The translations under genes and the position numbers were made by a program. This document shows positions 1 to 7,579 of a DNA stretch of 28,506 nt, one piece after another. The DNA is taken from NCBI GenBank assembly GCA_002454505.1, contig DKJA01000002.1, forward strand, positions 1-28,506. Direction: 5' to 3'. Under the pieces are notes generated by a model. It was not told the DNA's origin. It made no database searches and saw nothing but the letters and a program-made list of their open reading frames with translations. This stretch comes from Oxalobacteraceae bacterium UBA6704. Lineage in GTDB: Bacteria; Pseudomonadota; Gammaproteobacteria; Burkholderiales; Burkholderiaceae_D. The first letter of the stretch is position 1. Every line of letters starts with the position of its first letter.

Positions 1-105
1 CAGACACCGACGTGGACACGGGCTCGACCTTGCAGATGCTGCCGAGCTCGTGTCAATGTCGGTGCCTGACACCAGGGTTTGAAAAGTGGACACGGGCTGA
101 ACAGT
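1..105. repeat. Intergenic palindromic repeat remnant (GACACC type), cut by window start
   Basis: The 13-mer GTGGACACGGGCT occurs twice as a direct repeat (12-24 and 86-98). CACCGAC (5-11) pairs with GTCGGTG (58-64), and GGTGCCTGACACC (61-73) is a near-palindrome. No reading frame here looks coding. The GACACC/GGTGCC core resembles the other intergenic palindromes near 3.7 kb and 26.7 kb, so I read it as a member of a dispersed REP-like family. Its left boundary is outside the window. Confidence 0.5.
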
Positions 106-125
106 TAGATTGATCGGAGAAGAAA

Positions 126-662
126 ATGCCGAGCTGTGCCGAACTAAAACTGCTGGCTGCGTACAACGCCGGCATGAACCGCAAGCTGTATGCCGCGGCG
201 GCGCGGTTGCCGGAGGAGGAATTGCATGCGGACCGCAAGGCGTTCTTCGGTTCGCTGTTCGGTACGATGAATCACCTGGTGGCGGCCGACACGATCTGGC
301 TGACGCGGTTCGCGCAGCATCCGGCGGCGTTTGCCGCGCTGGCGGCGTTTCGTGACGGGCCGGTGCCGTCGGACTTGCGTCAGTCCTATGGCAGCGACTT
401 GCCGACACTGCAGGCGCACCGCCTGCGGCTCGACCAGACGATCGAAGCGCTGGCCGCCGAGCTGCGCCCGGAACATGTCGAACAGGTGCTCGTCTACCGC
501 AACACGCGCGGTACGGCATACCGCAAGCGCTTCGGCGACCTGCTGCTGCACCTGTTCAACCACCAGACGCATCACCGCGGCCAGGCCAGCACGCTGCTGA
601 CGCAGGCTGGCGTCGATATCGGCGTCACCGACCTGCTGGAGATCGTGCCGGACGCCGACTAG
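126..662 (+). CDS. DinB-family (four-helix, metal-binding) protein
   Basis: The 178-residue protein has the size and layout of the DinB/YfiT-like four-helix-bundle fold. A histidine in GTMNHLVAAD (about residues 47-56) and the pair in NHQTHHRGQAST (about 150-161) are the three spaced histidines that bind a divalent metal in this family. Family members include damage-inducible proteins and thiol-dependent transferases, mostly of unknown substrate, so no specific reaction can be assigned. The start is supported by a purine-rich CGGAGA (115-120) five bases upstream of the ATG. It converges on the chemoreceptor gene with a 16-base gap. No regulatory site is visible apart from the repeat upstream. 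Confidence 0.85.
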   Translation: MPSCAELKLLAAYNAGMNRKLYAAAARLPEEELHADRKAFFGSLFGTMNHLVAADTIWLTRFAQHPAAFAALAAFRDGPVPSDLRQSYGSDLPTLQAHRLRLDQTIEALAAELRPEHVEQVLVYRNTRGTAYRKRFGDLLLHLFNHQTHHRGQASTLLTQAGVDIGVTDLLEIVPDAD

Positions 663-678
663 CCGCGGCACGGGGCGG

Positions 679-2370
679 TCAGAACTCTTCCCACTCTTCC
701 GTGCTGGTCGCCGTCTTGACGACGGCCACGCGCGGTGCCGGCTTCGCGACCGCAACCGCTTTGGCGGCCGGACGAACAACAGGAGCAGGAGCAGCAGCGG
801 CGCGCACCGGCGCAACCGCCTGCACGCCATCCAGCCGGAACACGCTGACCACCTGCGCCAGGCCGACCGCCTGCTCCTGCATCGACTGCGATGCGGCGGC
901 CGCTTCTTCCACCAGCGCGGCATTCTGCTGCGTCACCTGGTCCATCTGGCTGATCGCCTGGTTCACCTGCTCGATGCCGGCCGTCTGTTCCACGCTGGCC
1001 GCGGTGATCTCGGACATGATGTCCGTCACGCGCCGCACGCTGTCGACGATCTCTTCCATCGTCGTGCCCGCCTGGTCCACCAGCCTGCTGCCGGCATCGA
1101 CCTTTTCCACCGAGTCGTCGATCAGTGTCTTGATTTCCTTCGCTGCCGACGCGGAGCGGTGAGCCAGGTTGCGCACCTCGGTGGCCACCACCGCGAAACC
1201 GCGGCCCTGTTCGCCGGCCCGTGCCGCTTCCACGGCGGCGTTCAACGCCAGGATATTGGTCTGGAACGCGATGCCGTCGATGACGCCGATGATGTCGACG
1301 ATCTTGCGCGCCGATTCGTTGATCGCGCCCATCGTGTCGACCACCTGCGCCACCACGGCGCCGCCGCGCACCGCCACTTCCGAGGCCGATGCGGCCAGCC
1401 CGTTGGCCTGGCGGGCATTCTCGCCGTTCTGCTTCACGGTGGACGTCAATTCCTCCATCGACGATGCCGTCTCTTCCAGCGAGCTGGCCTGCTGCTCGGT
1501 GCGCGACGACAGGTCGAGGTTGCCCGCGGCGATCTCGTTCGACGCGGTGGCGATCGTGTCGGTGCCGGTGCGCACCTGGCTCACCACGTTCACCAGGCTG
1601 TCGTTCATCGCCTTCAGGGCCTGCAGCAGCTGGCCCGTTTCGTCATTGCCGTGGGCGTCGATGCGCGCGGTCAGGTCGCCGGCTGCCACCGTGTTGGCGA
1701 TGTTCAGTGCCTGGTTCAGCGGCACGGTGATCGAGCGGGTGATCCAGAAGCCGATGCCGCCGGACAGCAGCAGCCCGACGATGCCCAGCCCGAACATCAG
1801 GTTGCGCGTGTCGCGATAGTTGCGCTCGGATGCATCCGCCGCTGCGTTGAGCTGGGCTTCATACGCCTTCAGCTGCTTGCCCAGTTCGCCTTTGTACAGG
1901 GCAAACGTGGGCCGCAGCTGCTTCGCCAGGAACTCGCGCGCCTGCTCCGGCGAGCCGGAATCGATCAGTGCCACCATCTGCTCCTGCAGCCGCAGGTATT
2001 CGCCGCCCTTGGCAACCACTTGCGCCAGCTGCTGGCGCTCGTCCGCATCGGTGGTCATCTGGTCGAGCCGCGCGTTGTTGTCGGCAATGACCTTGCGGGC
2101 CTTGGCGATGACTTCGTGCTGCTGGGCCACGTCGGCCGGGTCGTCGCTGAGCATCATGTTGCGCAGCGCGAGGCCGATTTCATTGGTGCTGGAATACACC
2201 GCGTTGGACAGCGCCAGCTTCGGCGTGTCGCTGTGGACGATGCTGTCGGTGCGGTCGTTGCCCTCGGCGAGCATGGTGAGGGCGAGCGCGATGCTGGCGA
2301 TCAGCGTCAGGCAGACGATGCCGTAGCCGAACGCGAGACGCGTGCCGATTTTCAGGTTGGCGAGCTTCAT
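679..2370 (-). CDS. Methyl-accepting chemotaxis protein with C-terminal EWEEF tether
   Basis: This 563-residue transmembrane chemoreceptor passes ligand signals to CheA/CheW. TM1 lies at about residues 12-34, followed by a helical periplasmic domain of the four-helix-bundle type (about 35-187), TM2 (about 190-211), HAMP (about 212-264) and the MCP signalling hairpin (about 270-510). The invariant hairpin tip (IAFQTNILALNAAVEAARAG) is intact. An Ala/Pro/Val-rich linker leads to the C-terminal EEWEEF, whose last five residues resemble the NWETF pentapeptide that docks CheR and CheB. This suggests an adaptation-competent, Tsr/Tar-like receptor. The ligand cannot be read from the sequence. It stands alone, with no che genes nearby. 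The start is the first Met before the TM1 leader; the upstream SD is weak (GGAAA). Confidence 0.95.
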   Translation of the reverse strand: MKLANLKIGTRLAFGYGIVCLTLIASIALALTMLAEGNDRTDSIVHSDTPKLALSNAVYSSTNEIGLALRNMMLSDDPADVAQQHEVIAKARKVIADNNARLDQMTTDADERQQLAQVVAKGGEYLRLQEQMVALIDSGSPEQAREFLAKQLRPTFALYKGELGKQLKAYEAQLNAAADASERNYRDTRNLMFGLGIVGLLLSGGIGFWITRSITVPLNQALNIANTVAAGDLTARIDAHGNDETGQLLQALKAMNDSLVNVVSQVRTGTDTIATASNEIAAGNLDLSSRTEQQASSLEETASSMEELTSTVKQNGENARQANGLAASASEVAVRGGAVVAQVVDTMGAINESARKIVDIIGVIDGIAFQTNILALNAAVEAARAGEQGRGFAVVATEVRNLAHRSASAAKEIKTLIDDSVEKVDAGSRLVDQAGTTMEEIVDSVRRVTDIMSEITAASVEQTAGIEQVNQAISQMDQVTQQNAALVEEAAAASQSMQEQAVGLAQVVSVFRLDGVQAVAPVRAAAAPAPVVRPAAKAVAVAKPAPRVAVVKTATSTEEWEEF

Positions 2371-2469
2371 GGTCGAGTTTTCCGTAAAACGGCAGGCGCA
2401 ATGGCCGAGCCGGATCAGTCAATAAAATCCGGCGGGGGCGGGGCAGGAGGGGAGCGTCAGGGTTGCCAG

Positions 2470-2484
2470 ATTCACATGGTGAAT
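2470..2484. promoter_or_regulatory. 15-bp dyad ATTCAC-ATG-GTGAAT upstream of the chemoreceptor
   Basis: This perfect 6+6 inverted repeat with a 3-base spacer lies about 100 bases upstream of the chemoreceptor start and about 180 bases before the GNAT gene. The same half-sites with the same spacer recur at 23317-23331 with a different spacer sequence. That makes a dimeric-regulator operator plausible. The regulator is unknown. The rest of the 2371-2664 gap shows no convincing gene. Confidence 0.35.
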
Positions 2485-2664
2485 GGCATTTGAGAACTGG
2501 ATTGTATGCTGCCGCTTACCGCGAAGCAATGAAATCCGCTCTGCCGTTGTTGCCGCGCCATAAGGCCGGCACCATGCCCCAGCGTTTCTCTTCCTTCTTG
2601 CCTCTGTTGCCAGGCCATCGATCCTCCTAAGATGGGTTCTTCACGAACTGATCGACACAACCCC

Positions 2665-3117
2665 ATGGACAACGACATCGACTTCCGGCACCTGGCCGGC
2701 GAGGAAGAATTGCGCGGCGCGCTGGCCGTGATGCGCGAGCTGCGGCCCCACCTGATCGACGAGGACGCCTTCGTGCGGCAGATCGGACGCCAGCGCCAGC
2801 AGGGCTACCACCTGCTGGCCGCCTGCCGCGACGGCAGGCCGGCGGCACTGGCCGGCTACCGCGTGACGGAGAATCTGCTGTATGGCAAATTCGTCTACGT
2901 CGACGATCTGGTCGTGACCGAGGCGCAGCAGCGCCACGGCCTCGGCGGCCGCCTGCTGCACGAGGTACGGCAGGTGGCGCAGGCCGCCGGCTGCCGCCAC
3001 TTCGTGCTCGACACGGGCCTGCACATGGCCCATGCGCAGCGCTTCTACTTCCGCCAGGGCCTGCTGGCGCGGGCGATGCATTTCGTCGAGCCGCTGGACA
3101 TCGGGGAGGCCGCATGA
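2665..3117 (+). CDS. GNAT-family N-acetyltransferase
   Basis: This is a small (150-residue) acetyl-CoA-dependent N-acetyltransferase of the GNAT superfamily. The motif-A region reads VDDLVVTEAQQRHGLGGRLL, with the basic/Gly-rich R/Q-x-x-G-x-G/A-like turn that binds the CoA pyrophosphate, and the fold finishes with an AQRFYFRQGL motif-B segment. The acceptor substrate is unknown. I chose the ATG at 2665 because the fold begins directly after it (DIDFRHLAG). An in-frame ATG at 2632 would add 11 residues with no structural role. Neither start has a clear SD. Its stop overlaps the start of the azoreductase-like gene (ATGA), so the two are translationally coupled. Confidence 0.87.
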   Translation: MDNDIDFRHLAGEEELRGALAVMRELRPHLIDEDAFVRQIGRQRQQGYHLLAACRDGRPAALAGYRVTENLLYGKFVYVDDLVVTEAQQRHGLGGRLLHEVRQVAQAAGCRHFVLDTGLHMAHAQRFYFRQGLLARAMHFVEPLDIGEAA

Positions 3118-3707
3118 GCAAGGCACTCTTCCTCCACTGCAGCCCGCACGGCGCACACAGTCACGGGTACAGCCTCGGCAAGCAACTGCTCGCCGAGCGC
3201 CTCCCCAATCACACACTGCACGAGCGCGACCTGACGGCCGAGCCGCTGCCGCCGATCGGCACCGAATACGCTACGGCACTGACGTCCGGCCAGGCCGACC
3301 ATCCGGCGCTCGCCGTGTCGGAAACGCTGATCCGCGAACTGGAGCAGACCGATGCCCTCGTCATCGCCACGCCGATGCACAACTTCACCGTGCCTGCGTC
3401 GCTGAAGCTGTGGATCGACCTGGTACTGCGCATCAACCGCTCGTTCGCCTCCACGCCCGAGGGCAAGGTGGGCCTGATCAGGGACCGGCCGACGCTGGTG
3501 CTGGTCAGCTCCGGCGGCTTCCACCAGGGCGAACGGGCCCGGCAGCCCGATTTCCTGACGGCGTATCTGCGCCAGGCGCTGCTGACGGTCGGCATCGTCA
3601 GCGTGGAGTTCGTCTACCTCGAAGGGATGGTGTTCGGGCCTGCCGCGGTGGATAGCGCGCTGACTGCGGCACATGCAACGGTGACGGGGTTGCGGTTCCC
3701 GGGCTGA
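3114..3707 (+). CDS. FMN-dependent NADH-azoreductase-like flavodoxin-fold oxidoreductase
   Basis: The 197-residue protein has the AzoR/NAD(P)H:quinone reductase layout. An N-terminal FMN-phosphate loop follows strand 1 (LFLHCSPHGAHSHGYSLG). The segment ATPMHNFTVPASLKLWIDLVLR (about residues 83-104) matches the family's TPMYNF...LK.WID..R signature. A later GGFHQG loop and the C-terminal VEFVYLEGM strand complete the flavodoxin-like fold. Family members reduce quinones or azo dyes with NAD(P)H as cytoplasmic dimers, often in quinone or electrophile detoxification; the true substrate here is not known. It shares ATGA with the preceding acetyltransferase, so the two form a two-gene operon. A large hairpin repeat follows directly and could end the transcript. 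Confidence 0.85.
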   Translation: MSKALFLHCSPHGAHSHGYSLGKQLLAERLPNHTLHERDLTAEPLPPIGTEYATALTSGQADHPALAVSETLIRELEQTDALVIATPMHNFTVPASLKLWIDLVLRINRSFASTPEGKVGLIRDRPTLVLVSSGGFHQGERARQPDFLTAYLRQALLTVGIVSVEFVYLEGMVFGPAAVDSALTAAHATVTGLRFPG

Positions 3708-3715
3708 CTCACGGC

Positions 3716-3815
3716 AATGGGGACTGTCCCGGCACGGGCCTGTCCCCGGGGTTGTTTTTGATCTGGTAGCGAAAAACAACCCCGGGGACAGGCCCCTTCG
3801 GGGACAGTCCCCATT
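3716..3815. repeat. Long inverted repeat with 44-bp arms (REP-like hairpin)
   Basis: The left arm (3716-3759) and right arm (about 3772-3815) are almost perfect reverse complements. They differ only in a short patch (CCGGCAC against CCGAAGG-type bases), leaving a loop of about 12 bases (GATCTGGTAGCG). Each arm contains nested GGGGACTGTCCC and CCTGTCCCCGGGG palindromes. As RNA it would fold into a very stable stem just after the azoreductase stop, so it may act as a terminator or mRNA stabiliser. The GGGGACAG core relates it to the repeats at 1-105 and 26653-26731. Confidence 0.85.
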
Positions 3816-3892
3816 CGGTTTTTCATTCGCGCAATAGGCAGAAAGGCGGAGCCCCTCCATATCGACAAGCAACTTACTCCTCGGATATAATT

Positions 3893-3923
3893 GAGAGTGA
3901 TTCTTATTTAGATTCTCATTCTC
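3893..3923 (+). promoter_or_regulatory. Fur-box-like operator upstream of the siderophore receptor
   Basis: The stretch GAGAGTGATTCTTATTTAGA followed by TTCTCATTCTC is an A/T-rich, imperfectly dyad array of GATTCT/GAGAAT half-sites. It resembles the classic Fur consensus (GATAATGATAATCATTATC). It lies about 23 bases upstream of the receptor ATG, where a bound repressor would block transcription, and is sharply A/T-rich against the local GC. Iron-responsive repression by Fur is inferred. Confidence 0.75.
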
Positions 3924-3945
3924 TTTAAATCCAACAGGAGTTGTA

Positions 3946-6180
3946 ATGTCCGCCGACCGCACCAGCACCGTCCCGTCCCCGATCAACCGCCCGCCCCGCC
4001 GCGGCACCAGGATGACGCTGCTGTGCGCGAGCCTCGCCATTGCCTATCCGCTGGCGATGGCCCATGCGGCCGACGAAACGGATGCGGACCAGCCGGCAAC
4101 GATGCAGACCGTTACCGTGATGGGCACGGCCGACAACATGACTACCGAGAAATCCGGCTCGCTGGGCAGCCGCAACGCCACCATCTTCAAGGGCGTGGAA
4201 TCGATCCGCGACATTCCGCAGCCGGTCACCGTGATCACCCGCCAGCTGCTGGACGACCGCAACCTGCTGGACCTGCACGACGTGCTGCAGAACACGCCGG
4301 GCGTTTCCGTCGATTACACGGACAGCGAACGCGTGACCTACAACTCGCGCGGCTACTCGATCGACGCACTGCAGATCGACGGCATCACGATGAACCAGAG
4401 CGGCTCCGCCTTCATCCAGCCGGATACGGCCGTGCTGGACCGCGTGGAGGTGCTGCGCGGCGCGTCCGGCATGCTGCGCGGTTCGGGCAACCCGTCGGCC
4501 ACCGTCAACATGGTGCGCAAGCGCCCGACGAAGGACTTCCAGGCATCCGGCAAGGTCACCGTCGGCCGCTGGGACCGTCATCGCGTGGAAGGCGACGTGT
4601 CCGGCGCGCTGAACGAATCGGGCTCGCTGCGCGGCCGCGTCGTGGTCGTCAAGGACGAGAAGGAATTCTTCCAGAAGGCCAAGGAGGAAAGCCGCGAAGT
4701 GCTGTACGGCGTCGTCGACTACGACCTGTCGCCGAAGACGACGATCACCGCCAGCCTGCAGCACACCGACCTGGACGCCACCGGCGCCTGGGGCGGCATG
4801 CCGGGCAACCTGGACGGCTCGCCGCTGTTCCTGCCGCGCGACACGTATCTCGGCTCCGACTGGAACCGCTGGAACCGCTACAATGACGTGGCCCAGCTGG
4901 AAATGGAACACCGCTTCGACAATGGCTGGAACCTGAAGGCCAGCGCCGCCTGGATCCACCTGGCACTGAAGAACAACGGCTTCAAGCAGACCTACTTCAC
5001 CCGCCTGGCCGGTGCGACGAACCCTTACCTGATGGACGTCACGACGGCCCAGTACACGGGCAACGACAGCAAGCAGCGCGTGTTCAACGTGACGGCCAAC
5101 GGCTCGGTCGAACTGTTCGGCCGCAAGCACGAGCTGGTGGTGGGCGGCGAGAGCCTGCGCACCCGCGCCGTCGACAGCTGGGGCGCCGGCTCGCTGTACA
5201 CGGCGAAGAACGTGGACATCCGCACGTTCGACCCGTACAGCACCTACGCCGAGCGCGACGTGCCGATAACGGGCGGCCCGAACCCGAACTTCACGACGCA
5301 GAAGGGCCTGTACGGCACGGCGCGGCTGTCGATCACCGATCCCTTGAACATCCTGATCGGCGGCCGTCTCAGCTGGTGGAAATACGAAGTGCCGCGCACG
5401 CCGGCCAGCAACTATGAAATCGAACGGGAAGCGACGCCGTTCGCCGCCATCACCTACGACATCACGCCGAACGTCAACGCCTACCTGAGCTACACGGAAA
5501 TCTTCACGCCGCAAAACGTGAAAGACACCAGCGGCAGCATCCTGCCGCCGATCCGCGGCGAGGACTACGAGGCCGGCCTGAAGGGTGAGTTCTTCGGCGG
5601 CAAGCTGACTGCATCGGCCGGCATCTTCCACATCACCAACACCGGCAAGGCGGTGGAAGATCCGACATCGATCAACCCGTGCGTGCCGTACTTCACCAGC
5701 GGCTACTGCCGCGTTGCCGGCGGCAAGACGCAGAGCGAAGGCTTCGAGCTGGAAGTGGCCGGCGAAGTGCTGCCGGGCTGGCAGGTGCAGGGCGGCTACA
5801 CGAACACCCGCACCAAGTACATCAAGGACACGACGGCCGCCAACAACGGCCAGCCGCTGCGCAGCATCGACCCGCGCAACCAGCTGCGCGTGTTCACCAC
5901 GTGGCAGGCCACCGGCATGCTGCAGGGCTTCACGTTCGGCGGCGGCGCCCAGGTGCGCGACGACTCGTACGTGACGGCCAGCGGCCTGACCACCCGCCAG
6001 GGCGGCTACACGACGCTCGACGCGATGGTGGGCTACCGCTTCAACGGCCGTTACAAACTGCAGCTGAACGTCAACAACCTGACCGACAAGGTGTACTACA
6101 AGAAATTCGGTCCGACCGGCATCCCGTACTACTACGGCGATCCGCGCAACGTGACGCTGTCGCTGAGCGCCGCACTGTAA
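3946..6180 (+). CDS. TonB-dependent siderophore receptor (FhuE/FpvA-like)
   Basis: This 744-residue outer-membrane receptor imports ferric siderophores using TonB energy. A long basic leader and hydrophobic signal end at AMAHA-ADE (about residue 42). A TonB box-like MQTVTVMG follows. The plug domain (about 50-165) carries IRDIPQPVTVITRQLLDDR, LQNTPGV and the DRVEVLRGASGMLRGSGNPS signature typical of hydroxamate-type receptors. A 22-strand barrel takes up the rest. The C-terminal strand ends NVTLSLSAAL rather than the usual aromatic residue, which is slightly unusual for BAM recognition. CAGGAG (3935-3940) is well placed five bases before the ATG. The Fur-box-like site upstream fits iron repression. 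No biosynthesis or permease genes are adjacent, so it may take up a foreign siderophore; ferric coprogen or rhodotorulate is only a guess from the FhuE-like plug. Confidence 0.93.
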   Translation: MSADRTSTVPSPINRPPRRGTRMTLLCASLAIAYPLAMAHAADETDADQPATMQTVTVMGTADNMTTEKSGSLGSRNATIFKGVESIRDIPQPVTVITRQLLDDRNLLDLHDVLQNTPGVSVDYTDSERVTYNSRGYSIDALQIDGITMNQSGSAFIQPDTAVLDRVEVLRGASGMLRGSGNPSATVNMVRKRPTKDFQASGKVTVGRWDRHRVEGDVSGALNESGSLRGRVVVVKDEKEFFQKAKEESREVLYGVVDYDLSPKTTITASLQHTDLDATGAWGGMPGNLDGSPLFLPRDTYLGSDWNRWNRYNDVAQLEMEHRFDNGWNLKASAAWIHLALKNNGFKQTYFTRLAGATNPYLMDVTTAQYTGNDSKQRVFNVTANGSVELFGRKHELVVGGESLRTRAVDSWGAGSLYTAKNVDIRTFDPYSTYAERDVPITGGPNPNFTTQKGLYGTARLSITDPLNILIGGRLSWWKYEVPRTPASNYEIEREATPFAAITYDITPNVNAYLSYTEIFTPQNVKDTSGSILPPIRGEDYEAGLKGEFFGGKLTASAGIFHITNTGKAVEDPTSINPCVPYFTSGYCRVAGGKTQSEGFELEVAGEVLPGWQVQGGYTNTRTKYIKDTTAANNGQPLRSIDPRNQLRVFTTWQATGMLQGFTFGGGAQVRDDSYVTASGLTTRQGGYTTLDAMVGYRFNGRYKLQLNVNNLTDKVYYKKFGPTGIPYYYGDPRNVTLSLSAAL

Positions 6181-6186
6181 GCGTGA

Positions 6187-6205
6187 CGTGCGGCACAGCC
6201 GCACG
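6187..6205 (+). terminator. Possible hairpin terminator after the siderophore receptor
   Basis: CGTGCGGC-ACA-GCCGCACG forms a perfect 8-bp stem with a 3-base loop, 7 bases after the receptor stop. No T-run follows, so it is either a Rho-dependent or mRNA-stabilising structure, or a weak terminator. Confidence 0.35.
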
Positions 6206-6322
6206 ATTGACGAGCAATCTGGTTCCCGGAACGATTTCGCTTTAGTATGGTTTCACGCCGGCCCGCACTGCGGGCCGCTGTCGTTTACTCCATCGGGTTC
6301 TGACACCTCTACGGCGACCATC

Positions 6323-6688
6323 ATGACGAGCGACGTTCCGCAACCAGGCGAACCGGGCGAGGCGCTTGCCGAACTATCGTTCTGGCAACTCCTGTACCGC
6401 TTCCTGTTCTTCGACTGGCTGTTCGCCGACGTCAACGCGGCGCGCGACCTGTTCGAGCGCCACGCCGCCCGCCGGCACAACCGGCACATGAGCCGCTATC
6501 TGCCCGTCTACCTGCGCCGCTGGTCCGTGCTGGCCGTGTTCGACTTCGGCCTGGGCGTGCTGTTCGAGCGGGTGCTGCAGGCCACCATACTCTCGGCGTG
6601 GTTTTTCACGTGGTCGTGCGTGACGGTGACCGGCATGGTGGTGATCACCGTCGCTTGGGTGTTTCTCGCGAATGGCAGGTTGCAGTGA
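6323..6688 (+). CDS. Small hypothetical membrane protein
   Basis: I do not recognise a family for this 121-residue protein. The N-terminal half is amphipathic and charged, with a WQLLYRFLFFDWLF segment and a His/Arg-rich stretch (ERHAARRHNRHMSRY). The C-terminal half contains two hydrophobic segments (roughly residues 71-90 and 94-116), suggesting two membrane spans with little outside them. I took the ATG at 6323 because the upstream in-frame extension to 6188 reads like non-coding sequence and overlaps the hairpin after the receptor gene. The stop codon abuts the stop of the convergent SDR gene in the hexamer TGATCA, so the two genes meet without a spacer. Confidence 0.6.
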   Translation: MTSDVPQPGEPGEALAELSFWQLLYRFLFFDWLFADVNAARDLFERHAARRHNRHMSRYLPVYLRRWSVLAVFDFGLGVLFERVLQATILSAWFFTWSCVTVTGMVVITVAWVFLANGRLQ

Positions 6689-7444
6689 TCAGATCCCCTG
6701 CCCGCCCGACACCTCGATGCGCTGCGCCGTCACCCACCGGTTATCGGCCGACAGCAGGCTGGCGATCATCGGTCCGATATCGTCCGGCAGGCCCACACGG
6801 CCCAGCGCCGTGATGCCGGCGATGTGCTGGTTGACGGCCGGGTTGTCGCGCACGGTACCGCCGCCGAAGTCCGTTTCGATGGCACCCGGCGCCACCGTGT
6901 TGACGGTGATGCCGCGCGAACCGAGTTCCTTCGCCAGGTAGCGCGTCAGCACTTCCACCGCGCCCTTCATGGCCGAATAGGCCGCGTAGCCCGGCAGCGT
7001 CATGCGCGTCAGCCCCGACGACAGGTTGACGATCTGCCCGCCATCGGCCAGCAGGGGCAGCAGCGTCTGCGTCAGGAAGAACACGCCTTTCAGGTGCACG
7101 TCGACGAGGCGGTCGAACTGCTGTTCGGTGGTGTCGGCGAACAGGGCGTAATCGCCGTGGCCGGCATTGTTGACGAGGTGGTCGAACGTGTCGCGTTGCC
7201 ATTCTTCACGCAACACATTACGCAGGCGGTTGGCAAAATCCCCGAAGCCGGCAACCTTGCCGGTATCGAGCTGCAGCGCGACAGCCTTGTGGCCCAGCGC
7301 GCGGATTTCGGCGACGATGCTGTCCGCTTCGTCGCTGCGACTGTGATACGTGACGACGACGTCGCCGCCGCGGCGGGCGATGTGCAGTGCGGTATTGCGG
7401 CCGAGGCCGCGGCTGGCGCCGGTGACGAGGGTGATGGTGGTCAT
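6689..7444 (-). CDS. SDR-family oxidoreductase
   Basis: This is a 251-residue classical short-chain dehydrogenase/reductase. It has the TGASRGLG cofactor loop (residues 8-15), NNAG (92-95), a catalytic serine near 142-143, and Y156-x3-K160 (YSAMK). The C-terminal VSGGQGI closes the fold as usual. HSRSDEA after strand 2, with no acidic residue at its end, favours NADP(H). The substrate is unknown. AAAGGAG lies just upstream of the ATG. It is divergent from an AraC-type regulator across about 135 bases, the common regulator/target layout, so that regulator probably controls this gene. The small membrane protein gene converges on it with abutting stops. Confidence 0.92.
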   Translation of the reverse strand: MTTITLVTGASRGLGRNTALHIARRGGDVVVTYHSRSDEADSIVAEIRALGHKAVALQLDTGKVAGFGDFANRLRNVLREEWQRDTFDHLVNNAGHGDYALFADTTEQQFDRLVDVHLKGVFFLTQTLLPLLADGGQIVNLSSGLTRMTLPGYAAYSAMKGAVEVLTRYLAKELGSRGITVNTVAPGAIETDFGGGTVRDNPAVNQHIAGITALGRVGLPDDIGPMIASLLSADNRWVTAQRIEVSGGQGI

Positions 7445-7579
7445 GGTGGGGCTCCTTTCGTTTGTGAGGGTTCCATGGTGCCGCCGGCCACGCCTTGATT
7501 GTTACCTGAACCGCGACGGTTTTTGCCTGATCCTCCAAATAGCCGTGCAGGCCGCCGCAACGCGCGGTACGCTTGCACC

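Noticed and set aside
1159..2493. Long plus-strand open frame opposite the chemoreceptor gene
   Set aside because: It is a His/Arg/Gln-rich shadow of the minus-strand chemoreceptor, caused by GC-rich third positions; it has no domain or start signal.
2472..2678. Possible 68-codon minus-strand gene between the chemoreceptor and the GNAT gene
   Set aside because: No SD, low-complexity Gln/Arg-rich composition, and it would overlap the GNAT start; no support.
3925..6204. 759-codon minus-strand open frame across the siderophore receptor
   Set aside because: The composition (Arg, Val, His, Ala-rich, no recognisable motif) is that of an antisense shadow; the plus-strand frame has full receptor signatures.
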